Below are positions 36,401-48,400 of a stretch of DNA of 64,000 nucleotides, one piece after another. The notes under the pieces are model-generated. The model did no database searches. It was not told where the DNA came from and saw only the letters and a program-made list of their open reading frames with translations. Origin of the DNA: Strongylocentrotus purpuratus (lineage: Eukaryota; Echinodermata; Echinoidea; Camarodonta; Strongylocentrotidae); contig NW_022145609.1 in the NCBI RefSeq assembly GCF_000002235.5, forward strand, positions 8,379,163 through 8,443,162. Direction: 5' to 3'. The position numbers were made by a program, and so were the translations under genes. The stretch's first letter is position 1; each line of letters begins with the position of its first letter.

Positions 36401-39400
36401 TAGGTTTTCCCGCCCAATTTCATCAGAGTTGCACTCGAATTCATGAATAGACGTTCAAGTTCGAACGATTTTCGTCAACTCTCTGCTCTCATGGTTCATT
36501 TTCATTCTTTGAGTATTCAATTTCGTTTTATCTCATTCCTTTTAAATTTTATTTCATTCAGTTTAGAGAGAAGTCAATTTAGTTGTCATTCAATTTCGTG
36601 CCTGCTGGATAGACGTTCAGTTTCGTCCTCAATACCAATTTCAATTTCATTTATGGGCACACACTTTCGCAGTTTGAACGTTCGAATTAAATTAACATAA
36701 ACAAGTTCTGTCTTTCTTTCACGTCATATTTACGTTTTTTTTAAACTGTTTTTAATCATATAATTTCATTTTCATTTTTCAAGTTTCATAATGTTTATTT
36801 TAATCATATTTTATATATTCATTTTCTTTTTAAGCTTCACTACCAGTTTTTAACTTAATTTCCAAATACAAAAATCGCTATAACTCATCATTTTTGTACA
36901 TGTAAGTGTAGTATGTATATTTTTGTAATAGATTGTGCTTTATGTCACGTTTGGGGTTGGATACATTGGGACATTCTTTCTTTACATAATTATTCATAAT
37001 AATTGATGTACAGTCTCTCAGTCTCTTCACCCGTCAATGTGTTGACTCGCCAGGCACCTTGGCAAGTATGTCTGAGAGTGATTGTACCATTGTGTACACT
37101 TTCCGGGTGTAATGGCGTCAATGTTCTGGAGAGCAGCATCTCTGAGGATGTCACAATGCCATTGCTGTAGGTTGATTCCTGCGTCTTGAGCTGCCTGCCT
37201 GTCCCCAACACGAAGCTGCCACGCTGGCTGTGCCAAGGTCCTCTTCACGGCGGCCTTAAAGGCGGAGTGAGCCATTTCTGTCATGTTGAGGAATGGGGAA
37301 TAGGGAGGGAGTCGCTTCGTCTGGATGATGGGATTGGCTCCGTCGGGCAGCTGGGCGCGGACATGAGGTCTGGCGTTGTCATAGATGAGGTAGATGGGTT
37401 CATCGGCCGGGAACATCAGGTTGCATTCCGCGACGGTTTCAGCAAGGAAGTCCTCGAACCTCTTCCTGGTAACGGTTTCGAATGCGATTCTGTGGTGGAC
37501 AAGACCGATGGCAGCGGACACAGCAAATGTCACGTTGCAATTGCGACCTCGCTGGCCGTGCACCACCCTCCTAGCCGGCACACCCCGTGGAGCCCTCCCA
37601 CGAGTACGCCTGGTCCAGACGTTGTACCCTGTTTCATCGATAAATACACAGTTTCCCACAACGCCGTGTTCGAGGAACCATTCAGCATACTCCAGTCGCT
37701 GTTCTACTACCCTTGGGGCGTTCCTGGCATCTGGAACATCCTCTGCCATCTTCAGTGTCAACATCATTCCATCCAGTGTAGCTACTGATGATGTTGAGAC
37801 TGCGGGCTTGTCAGGGAGGTTGTGCGCAAGACTCTCCTTCATTTGTCGTAGCGTTAGGAGTGGGTTTGCATCTATGATGTTCTCCAAATGGTTGCGCATG
37901 TCCACATCCATTTTCACATTTCGGGCCCCACCCCTTCGTAGCTTTTGGACCCTCCCCGTGTCCACATACGTCGCCACAATCGACCTAGCCGTAGATCTGT
38001 TTATTCCCAGAGTGTCGGCCAGCTCTAGGTAATCTTGCTGGTTGTCAAATGCTTCAGCCAACCTAGCTCTGTCCGTATTCGAGATATCCATGTACTCTCC
38101 TCGCGCCGCCGCCATAGTCATGTATAAATTAATGTAATGAGTTGTACGAGCTCTTGCTTCGATGACGGTTTGTCAGAGGAATGAGATATTTCAATATAAG
38201 GCAAAGGTCCCATTTCAAGGTACATACAGTTTGCATAATTTATTCAAACAAATGCAGATTGCAAAGAACATAAACAGTATTAAACAAAAGAAAATGAATT
38301 CCCAAATGCTATAAATGCTTGCCTATTTTTGAATTTGAACACCTTAACGTTCATCAGGGCGGTGCAGGTGCGAATTTGAATGCATAAACGTGCATTTGAA
38401 TTTGAACGCGCTTTTTGCACGTTTATGTGAAAAAACCATGAAATCGCATGCTAATACCATTAAATTGAATGAACAAGTTAGGCTTTTGAATGTTGATCTC
38501 GGTGATCATTCAAATTCGCTCGAAATTGAATGATCGCATCGTTAAATCGGATGCAACTCTGATGAAATTGGGCGGAAAAACCTATAATATAGCCAAGATT
38601 TCCAGGCTGCCCTGATTTAATTTTGTCCGCTGGAGCCAAACAATGCTATTGGTAGAAAATTTTGATTAGCTTTCATTTTTTAGATGAAACTAATGTTGCA
38701 ATGTCTCTGGGCTATATAATTCACAGTGAATTGTGAATGCTTTGTAATATCTTGTTTCATTTTTTAGTTTGGTCTTCTGGCTATAAAAAATTTTCATTTA
38801 CATTTGTTTCTTTATCAAAAACAAGTGATCTGAAAATCAGCAGTGGTAATAGAAATATTAGGCAACTGAAAAAAGACCACACACAAAAACAAAAACTAAA
38901 CCCAGAGTAACGAACTTAACGAAGTGTAATCTGACTGAGAGTAAGGAGAGACAGATAGAAAGAGATATGGAAAGAAGAACAAGTACATGAAATATTTAAA
39001 TGAAATGTAGTTGGGGAGAGAATGTGGAGGATTGTAAAGTATCATAATCAACTATTTTTCAAATTTAGTGTTGATTCTATAAAGATTAAGTTTGAAATAT
39101 CGATATGACTTACTCAGTGATTAATGAGTAATGTGTAATTTGAAGTTTGTTCAATTGACTTTAATAGGCTGTATGTATATACCTTGTTTTTTTGTGTAAC
39201 CATGTGGAAAAAAGAATTTCCAATTATGTGGACAATAAAACAAATCAAAAAAATTATTTGTGTTTTAGCTTGCAAGGCGGAGATGAAGGCTGCTGAGACG
39301 AACCTGAAGCAGGCTCAGAGCACGCTGAAGAGCGACCAGGCTGAGCTCAAGAAGAAGGAGGCAGAACTCAAGAAGACTGCCAAGGAGTATGAGAAGGACA

Positions 39401-42400
39401 AGGCAAACATGGAGACAGTGCTCAAGAGCAAGACAAAACTTGAGGTAAATTTAGGGAAGGGGTTAATGATAATGGTAATAATAATGTGAGATTTACAAGG
39501 CATCAAACCCACTTGAAATCAAATGCTTACGGTGCACTTGTGAAACAACACCAAAATAGAGATCACTTAAAAGCATTGGCATTATAAATACAGGAACAGA
39601 AGTAGGTCAGAACATGCCAAAATGACATAACAAATATTTATATGCCGAATTAGGCAGATGTGTTTAATTATAGTAATTACTAGTGTAATGATGATGGGTT
39701 ATGGTGATCTGATGCTAATATGATCGAGTTGTAGAAGATGACTAATATAAATTTAAGATAAAAAATGATGCAGTACTAGAGATCAAGGCCAAGCTAGAGT
39801 CAACAAAGAAGATTGTAATAGGAAATTTATTGATGAGAATGGAGGTTATGATCATACCGAGAATGGCAGTTGGTGCATGTTGTTTGGACAGTGATGTTTT
39901 TTTGGTGTCAAAACAGTGATGTTGATAGGAGGACTGTGATAATAATATGTAGAGGGCTAACAATCCCACTTTCCATTTTTCATCCAGGATGAGATGAAGA
40001 AGCTTGGCTTTGAAGACGGCAAGGAAGATGACCTTGAGAACCAACACAAGACGCTCTCAGCCAAGGTCGATAACCTTTCAGATAAGGTCAACGCACTCAC
40101 ATCAAGGTATGTCCATCCCATGGCAGTTTTGTGTGCACGTCAGAGTACAGAGCAAAAGGAAATGAAAATTATGCTTAGAAGCTATAGACAGATACAGAAG
40201 TCTCATGAAATCTCATGACAATTAGTTAAAGTGTACATGCTTTCAGTCCATTTCTTTTATTTGTTATAACTGTTTCATTTATAGGTGGTAATGACTAGAT
40301 CTTTTTTTTTTCATTGGAAAGCTGGTTGCATATAGTAAATATCTAAGCAGCTTTTTATGGTGCATACTAATTGTATGATTTATTGACCGCTGACAAGGTT
40401 CCCTGGAACTCCCATCTTGTATCAGATTCAGATCGCCACCAATGAGTGGCTTTTCAACCTTGATTCATCACTTTAGCTGCGAAAAATCCTAGAAAAGAAT
40501 AACACTTATGTTCAATGTGTACAAGTTGAAATGTCAAAATTGGAGATAAAGAAGGTGGTGTTATGTATTGTACAACAGGAATTTTGCTTCGTGTTTAAAA
40601 TTGTGAAGGCATTAAGCATGAGATAGGTTCCCATATACATGTGCATGGCTGATCTAGTATGAGTGATTCCTGAAGTTACAAGGAACCATATTCTCCTGTA
40701 TTTTTCTCTTGTAGATTCCCTAATCTTCAGTTTGAATACAAGGATCCCGAGAAGAACTTTGACCGTTCCAAGGTGCATGGTCTGGTGGCTAGACTGTTGA
40801 AGGTCAAGGATGTCAAGTATGCCACATCCTTAGAGGTCACCGCAGGAAGGAAGGTGAGTCAGATCACAGTATTTAATGAATTGATGATGATCTACAGCAC
40901 TTGTATGGCGCCATTTATCTGTTCCAAACATTCAGAGGCGCCCGCTCCTCCAATAGTCGTGGATTGCACACATGCTTGAATTGCGATGTTCTCAAAAACT
41001 CATTCAATGTTTTAAATTTATAGTAGTTGTAAACATTCTATGGCATCAGGACTCATTATCTTGAAAAGTCTTGTAGGATTCTCAAAACAAAATGGGGATT
41101 TATGATCGGTTCCTTGGTGTTGAATATAGCTGATAGAGGTACTCGACCATGTTTCTCGACCATGCATATGTTGCAATAGACCAATTTGCTAACATATTCA
41201 AATGAATGGATATTTTTTTTCCTAAGGACCATGAGAAATTTATTCCATTTACCTGTTATTATTGAATGAACTACAATACTTTGAATCCAATCTGCATAAA
41301 TGACTTGTTGCTATGTTGGGCAAGCCTATGACAAACTGACAAACTTTGTCTTAAAAGTATGCATACAATTTGAATATGTTAGTAAACCACTATTGAATCC
41401 CTGTTTACTCTTTAAACGTAGCTGATACCCAATATTTCAAACAAATTCTGTCTGCTTGGGGAAAAGCGGAATCAGTGATAGCTTGTAGAATTGTGCTTGG
41501 TCTTGCCTATTGTGCTCAAGTAAATCAAATGGTTCAAATTTTCACCCAAAAGACAAAGTTGCTTGGCCCTGTTGATGCATACATGCGATTAGTTTACTTA
41601 CAATCATTTCTCCCCCTGTCTGTTAGCTCTACAATGTGGTGGTAGATACAGAACATACAGGCAAGAAGCTGCTACAGAAGGGAGAGCTGAAACGCCGCTT
41701 TACCATCATACCGCTCAACAAGATAGCAGCTAGATCCATCTCAGGAGATACAGTCAGAGCAGCACAAAACCTGGTCAGTAGGACAAACAAAAAATCATCT
41801 CAATTTGATTTGAGTACATTGTACATGTGTATGATTCTGTGTTTATCAGAACTTCCTGAAAAGTGCATTCACCAAAAAACACCAACACCAGCAGATCATG
41901 AAAATCAATGTTTATTATTTAAATCTTCAGCAATTACACATTAATGGCAAAATTACTAGGCATGATGTATTAATTTATATCTCTTAACCTTTGTTAAAAG
42001 TGGTAAATTAATGTTTTAATTATTTTTTCATCATTTGAAACTGGGTGTGAAATGTCTGAAGTTTGAAGTTGAGGCAATTTCATTAATTTTTTGTTGTTAC
42101 TATTTTACTGTTTCATATGTATCAGTCATTTTCGATTTTGTACAGATTTCATGTTATAATAGAAATAGAGTCTTCTAGGTTTGTTAATTTTGCTGCATTT
42201 TGTTATTCTTAATATTTTTGATTGATTTTTGTTATATTGTCAGGTTGGTAAAGACAATGTTCGCACCGCCCTGACCCTCGTTGGGTATGAGAAGGATGTC
42301 CAGTCAGCCATGGAGTTTGTCTTTGGATCTAGTCTGGTCTGTAATGACACGGCACATGCTAAGAAGGTATGGAAAACAAGGAGAATACATTCTGACATAA

Positions 42401-45400
42401 TCAAACTTGTATGATAAACATTGTACCCTAAACTATTTTTTGAAAAGAAGTATAAGTTTTCTCCAGCGAATCAGGGTTTATTTGTGAGATTAATGTAACT
42501 GTAGGTCATAGGTGGAAAGTTCAATAATTTCATGTCTATTTTGCAATTTACAATATATAAATACATTGTTTTCATTGGTCAGTAATAGTAACAAAATTTA
42601 TGATACAAGACAGAATCTGTAATTACTTGAATTTCTAAGGTGCCAATTCAGTGACCATCTTATATGTTTAATGAGGATGTACATATTTGCATACGATTTG
42701 TGTATGTCTTCTCCAGCAAAATAGTAGTCATCTGATCAAAAAAATAATAAACCCCAAGGGTATTTCATAATCATATGTTTGATCTGAATATTTTAGTGTA
42801 TTTGTTGAAGTTATTGATTTTGAAGTCAGCAAAATGCGGGAAAGTATAAATTGTTAAGAATAAAAGATGTTAATGATGAGAATGATGAGAGTAGAGCACT
42901 AAGCTATCTAACCCCTTTGTATCGTAGGTGACCTTTGACCCCAAGGTCAGGACAAGGACAGTGACCCTTGCTGGTGACACCTTTGACCCATCAGGAACCT
43001 TGACTGGAGGTAGGTTAAAAGCAGCTCAGTCAAATATCATTTGAATTAATTTCTCTTTTTGACCATCATGATATATTCTTAATCTGTTACTTGCTAGAGA
43101 AGATAAATGCAACAGATTGAGACATGCAAGCTTTTTACTACCATTTGTGATGAATTCAAATTAAATTTTGCTAGAGAGAAAAATATATCATAGATGATTG
43201 TGAACATGCATTCAAATATAGAAATTTAACAACTACTTGTATGCATTAATTGAAATTCATCTGAGAGGTCTACACTGAATAAATGGTTCTTTACTGCACT
43301 TTGCACGAACTCGGTCCGTGAGACTTCCTACAATATATGTTGCCATAGATTTTGGGAGGGAAATTGCAGTAGGTTAGAAAAAAATGATTGTTTGCTCAAT
43401 TACGCTGCTGATTTCAGATACAAGTATACGTTTGATTTCCTTTTCAGGTGCTCGTAACAACAGTTCCTCTGTGTTGCGTAAGCTTTCAGAGCTTCAGGAG
43501 GCTGAGGAAGCTCTATTTGTTGAGCAAGAGAAACTCAATGCTGTCAAGAAAGAATTGACCAAGATTAAAGGATCCGCAGACAAGTAAGATCATTTCCATA
43601 CTAACAATTCACCTATGAACAAACTCTCCTTGCACCTACATGTACATCCATGAGCAATGTAATTCTAATGTTACAGCTTGCTATCAACTGATAACTAATA
43701 ATCCTTACTGTTTGCACCCCTAGAGTGTTTCAATAGGCATTGTTTGTTTGTTGTTTGTTTTGTTTTGTTTGTTTGTTTGTTGTTTTTTTTTTTTTTTTGG
43801 GGGGGGGGGTAAGTGATTCTACAGTTGCATCATTTGCAGTCACTCTAGCTAGTACACAAAAACGTCTTGCCAGTAAATTAACAGGTCTCAATACTTGGCT
43901 ATATACATTGTTTTTAACCATTTACTGATGTGTCAGAAACTGTGCATGGTAGTAGTAGATATAATTCCATCATTATACATGTGAGCTTTCTTTACCACCA
44001 CCATCATCACCATTGTTATTGCCGTCATCATCATCACTGTCATCATAATCATCACCATCAAAATCATCATTATCATAATCTACATGTACATCACATTTAA
44101 AGATCCTTATCATTTATACTTTTTTTTTCAAACAAATATTTCAAATGCCCCTTGGTGGATGACCATCCAGATCAGTCGTTTGAAACTGTGTTTCTTGTTT
44201 TCTTGTTTCATAGGATGCGAGCCCTGAAGGATCAATATGATCTGAAGGTCCATGAGGCTCAGCTCTTAGAAGAGAGATTGAAACAAGGCACACATCACAG
44301 CAAGCTGGAAGAAATCAATGCACTCAAAGCCTCAGTCGGTTAGTAGCATGTTTACCTACAGCAATAGTCTTTGTCATTTGTGGTATGGCTGGTGTTCACA
44401 ATATGTTGTAATTGCAACTTGACATGCAGTTCATTGTAACGAGAAAATACAAACTATATATTCAGAGTTAAAATGTTAGCGAATAATCCGGAATGTACAT
44501 ATCAATGTCTTGCATACTTATTGCACATAATATGTAGAAGAAACCTTCCAAGATAGATTTCTTGTTTAAATTGTAAGAGCTTGTCTTATTTCTTTCAAGA
44601 TTCATTGTTCAAATTATATTATAAGATGCTGTCTTTTTTCTTTATATGCATAATCAGTTACTTCTTTCCAATACAATTTAATCGTAAATCTCTGTGTATA
44701 AGACGCACTTTTTTTCCACTGGAAAAATTCAAAAGTCGGGGGTGCGTCTTATACACAGGTACAGGATATTTTGAGTCCTGAAATTGCTACTTTATAGTGG
44801 TTTTCGAAAATCTCTGTGTCTCAACATGAATTACATAAAGCGATTAAAGAATAGGATCTACTATTTGAAGTTTAACTACGTTCCTACATGTAATTTGAAG
44901 GGAAGAGACTTTTTTTTAATTTTCTTATACAAAGAGATGTATTAGAATATTGACAAATAATTATTTTATCTGTGTGATTACAGAAGAGCAGGATAAGATG
45001 ATCGGTGATGCCAAGACCAAACAGAAGGAGACGACAGAGAGGACCAAGAACCTTGAAGAGAAGATCAAGGATGCTTCGGCCGTGAGGGAGAGAGAACTCA
45101 AGACGGCTGAACAGGAGGTTACCAAGTCTAAGAAGAAGGCAGAGGAGACCAATAAACAAATGAAACAGAAACAACAGGTTTGTAGTATATTTCAATTAGG
45201 AGAGATGTGAGACAGAAACGGGCGCAAACTAGAGATAGGGGGAGGGAGAGAGGGGGTGGGGTGATGGGTGGGTGAAAAATAAGGATTTTTAAATAAATAT
45301 ATTGCAGATGACATTGATTACTCTGTATTTTAATCGTTTTGTTGTATGAATGTTTATTTGCTTTGATAGTATTTTCATGAAAATTATATAAATAAACGAC

Positions 45401-48400
45401 TTATGATTAAAGCACTCTAACAAGTACATCTAAGTTTGCCAATCAAGAAACCTCCAGCCTTCCCGATCCTTGTACATTAAGATTGAGGATGTTGGATTTA
45501 ATAGATCCTACTTTGAAATGAGAGTGATTTGAATTTGTTATGTTTTTATTTGAAAATTCATTGATGTACATCTTCAGGAGATGAACAGTCTCAAGTTTGA
45601 GGTGGATAACCTGAAGCAAGAACTGACCAAGTATGATGACCAGCTGACCGCCAGTGACCAGGCCATTGAAGCCATCCAGGCTCAGCAGGAAGAGATGGAA
45701 CAGCAGGCCAAGGAGTCAAAGGTCAGTGATTCATATGACATTGCGACCTTTGAACTTTTAACTTTTAACTTCGGGGGAGGGGAGTATATAGAGGGTTGTT
45801 GTCTTCTTGATTTTGCTGGGTGTACAGATGTGGGAACGTCATCATTGACAACTACAGCTAGTTCTAGATGCAATGTATTTGTTGTTGTTGTTTTTATGGT
45901 TGTTTTTATGTTTGTTTTCAGCCATGTCGCTCACTAGCTAAAGTCATATCTGTGTCCCTCACCAGATCTTCTTCAAACTTCATATATATTTCAGTATGCA
46001 TCATGATGAGAAAAAAAATCAAAGTTCACCAGGTTCGATCCACATGAAAATCAATCTTCTGGTACTGATACGTTATATATATAACCGACTGCTTGATTAT
46101 ATTTGATAGCAAATACCCAGTACCAAATACAATGCACAGAAGGAATTCTATATATTTAAAGGCAAACATTTCCCTGATGTATTATACAGGTCAAGGTGAA
46201 GGAGACCAAGAAGGAGCTTGATGGACAGAAGGAGAAGCTGAAAGAGAAGAACCAAGACATCCAGACGAAGATCAGCGAGAGGGAGGCACTGAAGAAAGAA
46301 GACCAGGACACTCAGCTTCAGATCAAAGAACAGGAGCATGTCGCAAATAAGATCACCAGAGATAGTGCGGATGCTGTACACAGGGTAAGTAACATATTTT
46401 ATGCAGAATGAATATTTGGAGGGATGTAAATGTGGAAAACCAATAAACAGCTTAAAAACCCCTCCATCAGGCAGGCGGAGGGCGATGAGTTGTTCACAAA
46501 AAAACACCAACAAAAATGAAACAGGTTAGTGTCACACTCTTCTTCAGTGGCCAGATGTGACAGATGTTTAAAAATTAAACCAGTTTCTGATGCAGACACA
46601 CATAAGGAATAGATATACAGTATGCAGAGATGCCAACCAGTACAATTAAATCTAATTAGTACGATAATAAGAGTGAAATACGATCTCAAAATCTTAAAAT
46701 ACGATTTTTCATCTTTCTTTCTTTTTTTTTCCTCCTTTTTTTTTTTTTTTTTAACCCATAAAAACAGCGGAATCACATAGAAACATGTACAAGTAAACCC
46801 TCGCAACCCCAACAAAAACTTTGCTTTACAATTTTCTCATTAAATTTTAATGAAAGAGCAAACATTTTTCTGAAATTTTACTGGCCCGGGCCGACGAGTC
46901 AGTAGTAGTGTCGAATTTTTGTGCAAATCTGATTTTTCTCTCCAAAATCTGATTTTTTTTTTAGGATACTCAGTCTGTTTTTTGTGTCAAGAGGTTGGCA
47001 TCTCTGAGTATGTCCCTAAGATACATAGATTAAAGTTATTTCTTGCAATGTCTTGAGAGCAAACCAATCCAATTTTTATAACGTCTTTTTATGGGTAAAC
47101 AATGCAAGAGTTTTCTTCAAAGGATAGGCAATAGCTTTTTTTGTTGAAGGACATTAAGGGTGTATATCCTGGCTATTTAGTTTCAGGAGTGATGGTTAAA
47201 TAGATTCCTTGTGCCTAATTCCTGGGGAGGGTAAGACCCAAAGAACTACAGAGAATCAATCCCAGTTGAAGTCTTTGCTGTATTGATATGTAATTGCACA
47301 TTTTTGGTTGATTGGGTAGTTATGTAGGTTGCTTGGACTGACGTTGAAGATACCTGTTCATTCCACTTGCACTATACATTACCTCATTGGAGCCAACACA
47401 TCTCTAAAATTCTATCTGCACTAGTTTGGCCAGGAGGGATTAGACCTTCCTGCATGGTCACTGACCGATGGTTATCTCATCAAATCAGCTCTCAATTAAC
47501 ATTACAAAAAGGGGACCGTGGGGGACCAACGGTCACTGCTTAGGCATTGTTTACTTTATAGAGGGCGCAAGTAGCTGTAAGTAGTACAGTGGGGCTTAAA
47601 GCAATGCTGACATTTGTTTCACTTGCCTTTCCATCAGGTCGAGAATCTCATGACCAAATACGAATGGATAGCCTCAGAGCGGCAGTTCTTCGGGCAGCCC
47701 AACACCGCCTATGACTTCAGCAGCTCGGACCCCAGGGAGAATGGACGCAGGCTGCAGAAGCTCCAGGAGACCAAGGAGAAGCTTGGAAAGAGTGTTAACA
47801 TGAGGGCCATGAACATGCTCAGCAAGGCAGAGGAGAAGGTGAGTTACAGGGGTAGAACTATGGTCCCGTCAATAAGCCAGCTTGTAAATACTATCTGCGC
47901 ATAGGCAGATAAAGGTCATTTGTTCCCAAATTTGTAAAACCCATCGAGACAAAAACTGGTATCGTGCTCATGAAAGTTTTGTAATCAGTAGTCATTTATG
48001 CACCGACAGTACATTTATCTGATGCACAGGTGGAAGTATTCTTCTCAAGAGACAAACAAAAGGTATTCACGAAGCACCTCCATTACTTCGGCAGTGATTA
48101 TCCTAAAATGCACTGATGGGACGTATCCATTGTGTAAAAGATCTGTGGATATTTTGGGGTCATGCGTTCCGGAGCTACATGTATTTACGAACTGGCTTTT
48201 TGGAAACTTAGCTTTGGTTGATTGTATTTAAGTTCAATGTGGTTTATTTTATATTACACATATTTTCCATAGACCTGACATTGTCAAATTATATTGATAA
48301 GTATTTCTGAACTCATCAGTTTAATGTTCTTGATCAAAGTATTATATGTTTACATTTCCATCTATGTATACATTAGCGTTATCTTGGTGTGTTTAAAAAA

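Larger units (their letters stand above)
34211..40106 (+). other. SMC2 ascending coiled coil (exons 6-10)
   Basis: Residues about 198-501 are rich in Glu, Lys, Gln and Leu with heptad-like spacing. Landmarks shared with vertebrate SMC2 are [20 protein letters not shown] in exon 6, [20 protein letters not shown] in exon 8, and LMTCK formed across the exon 8/9 junction. The 3.17-kb intron 8 holds a miniature element and a 2.18-kb DNA transposon, yet both splice sites are intact. Confidence 0.93.

Noticed and set aside
37186..38032. Two 200-residue plus-strand reading frames
   Set aside because: They are antisense to the transposase gene and have no domain features.
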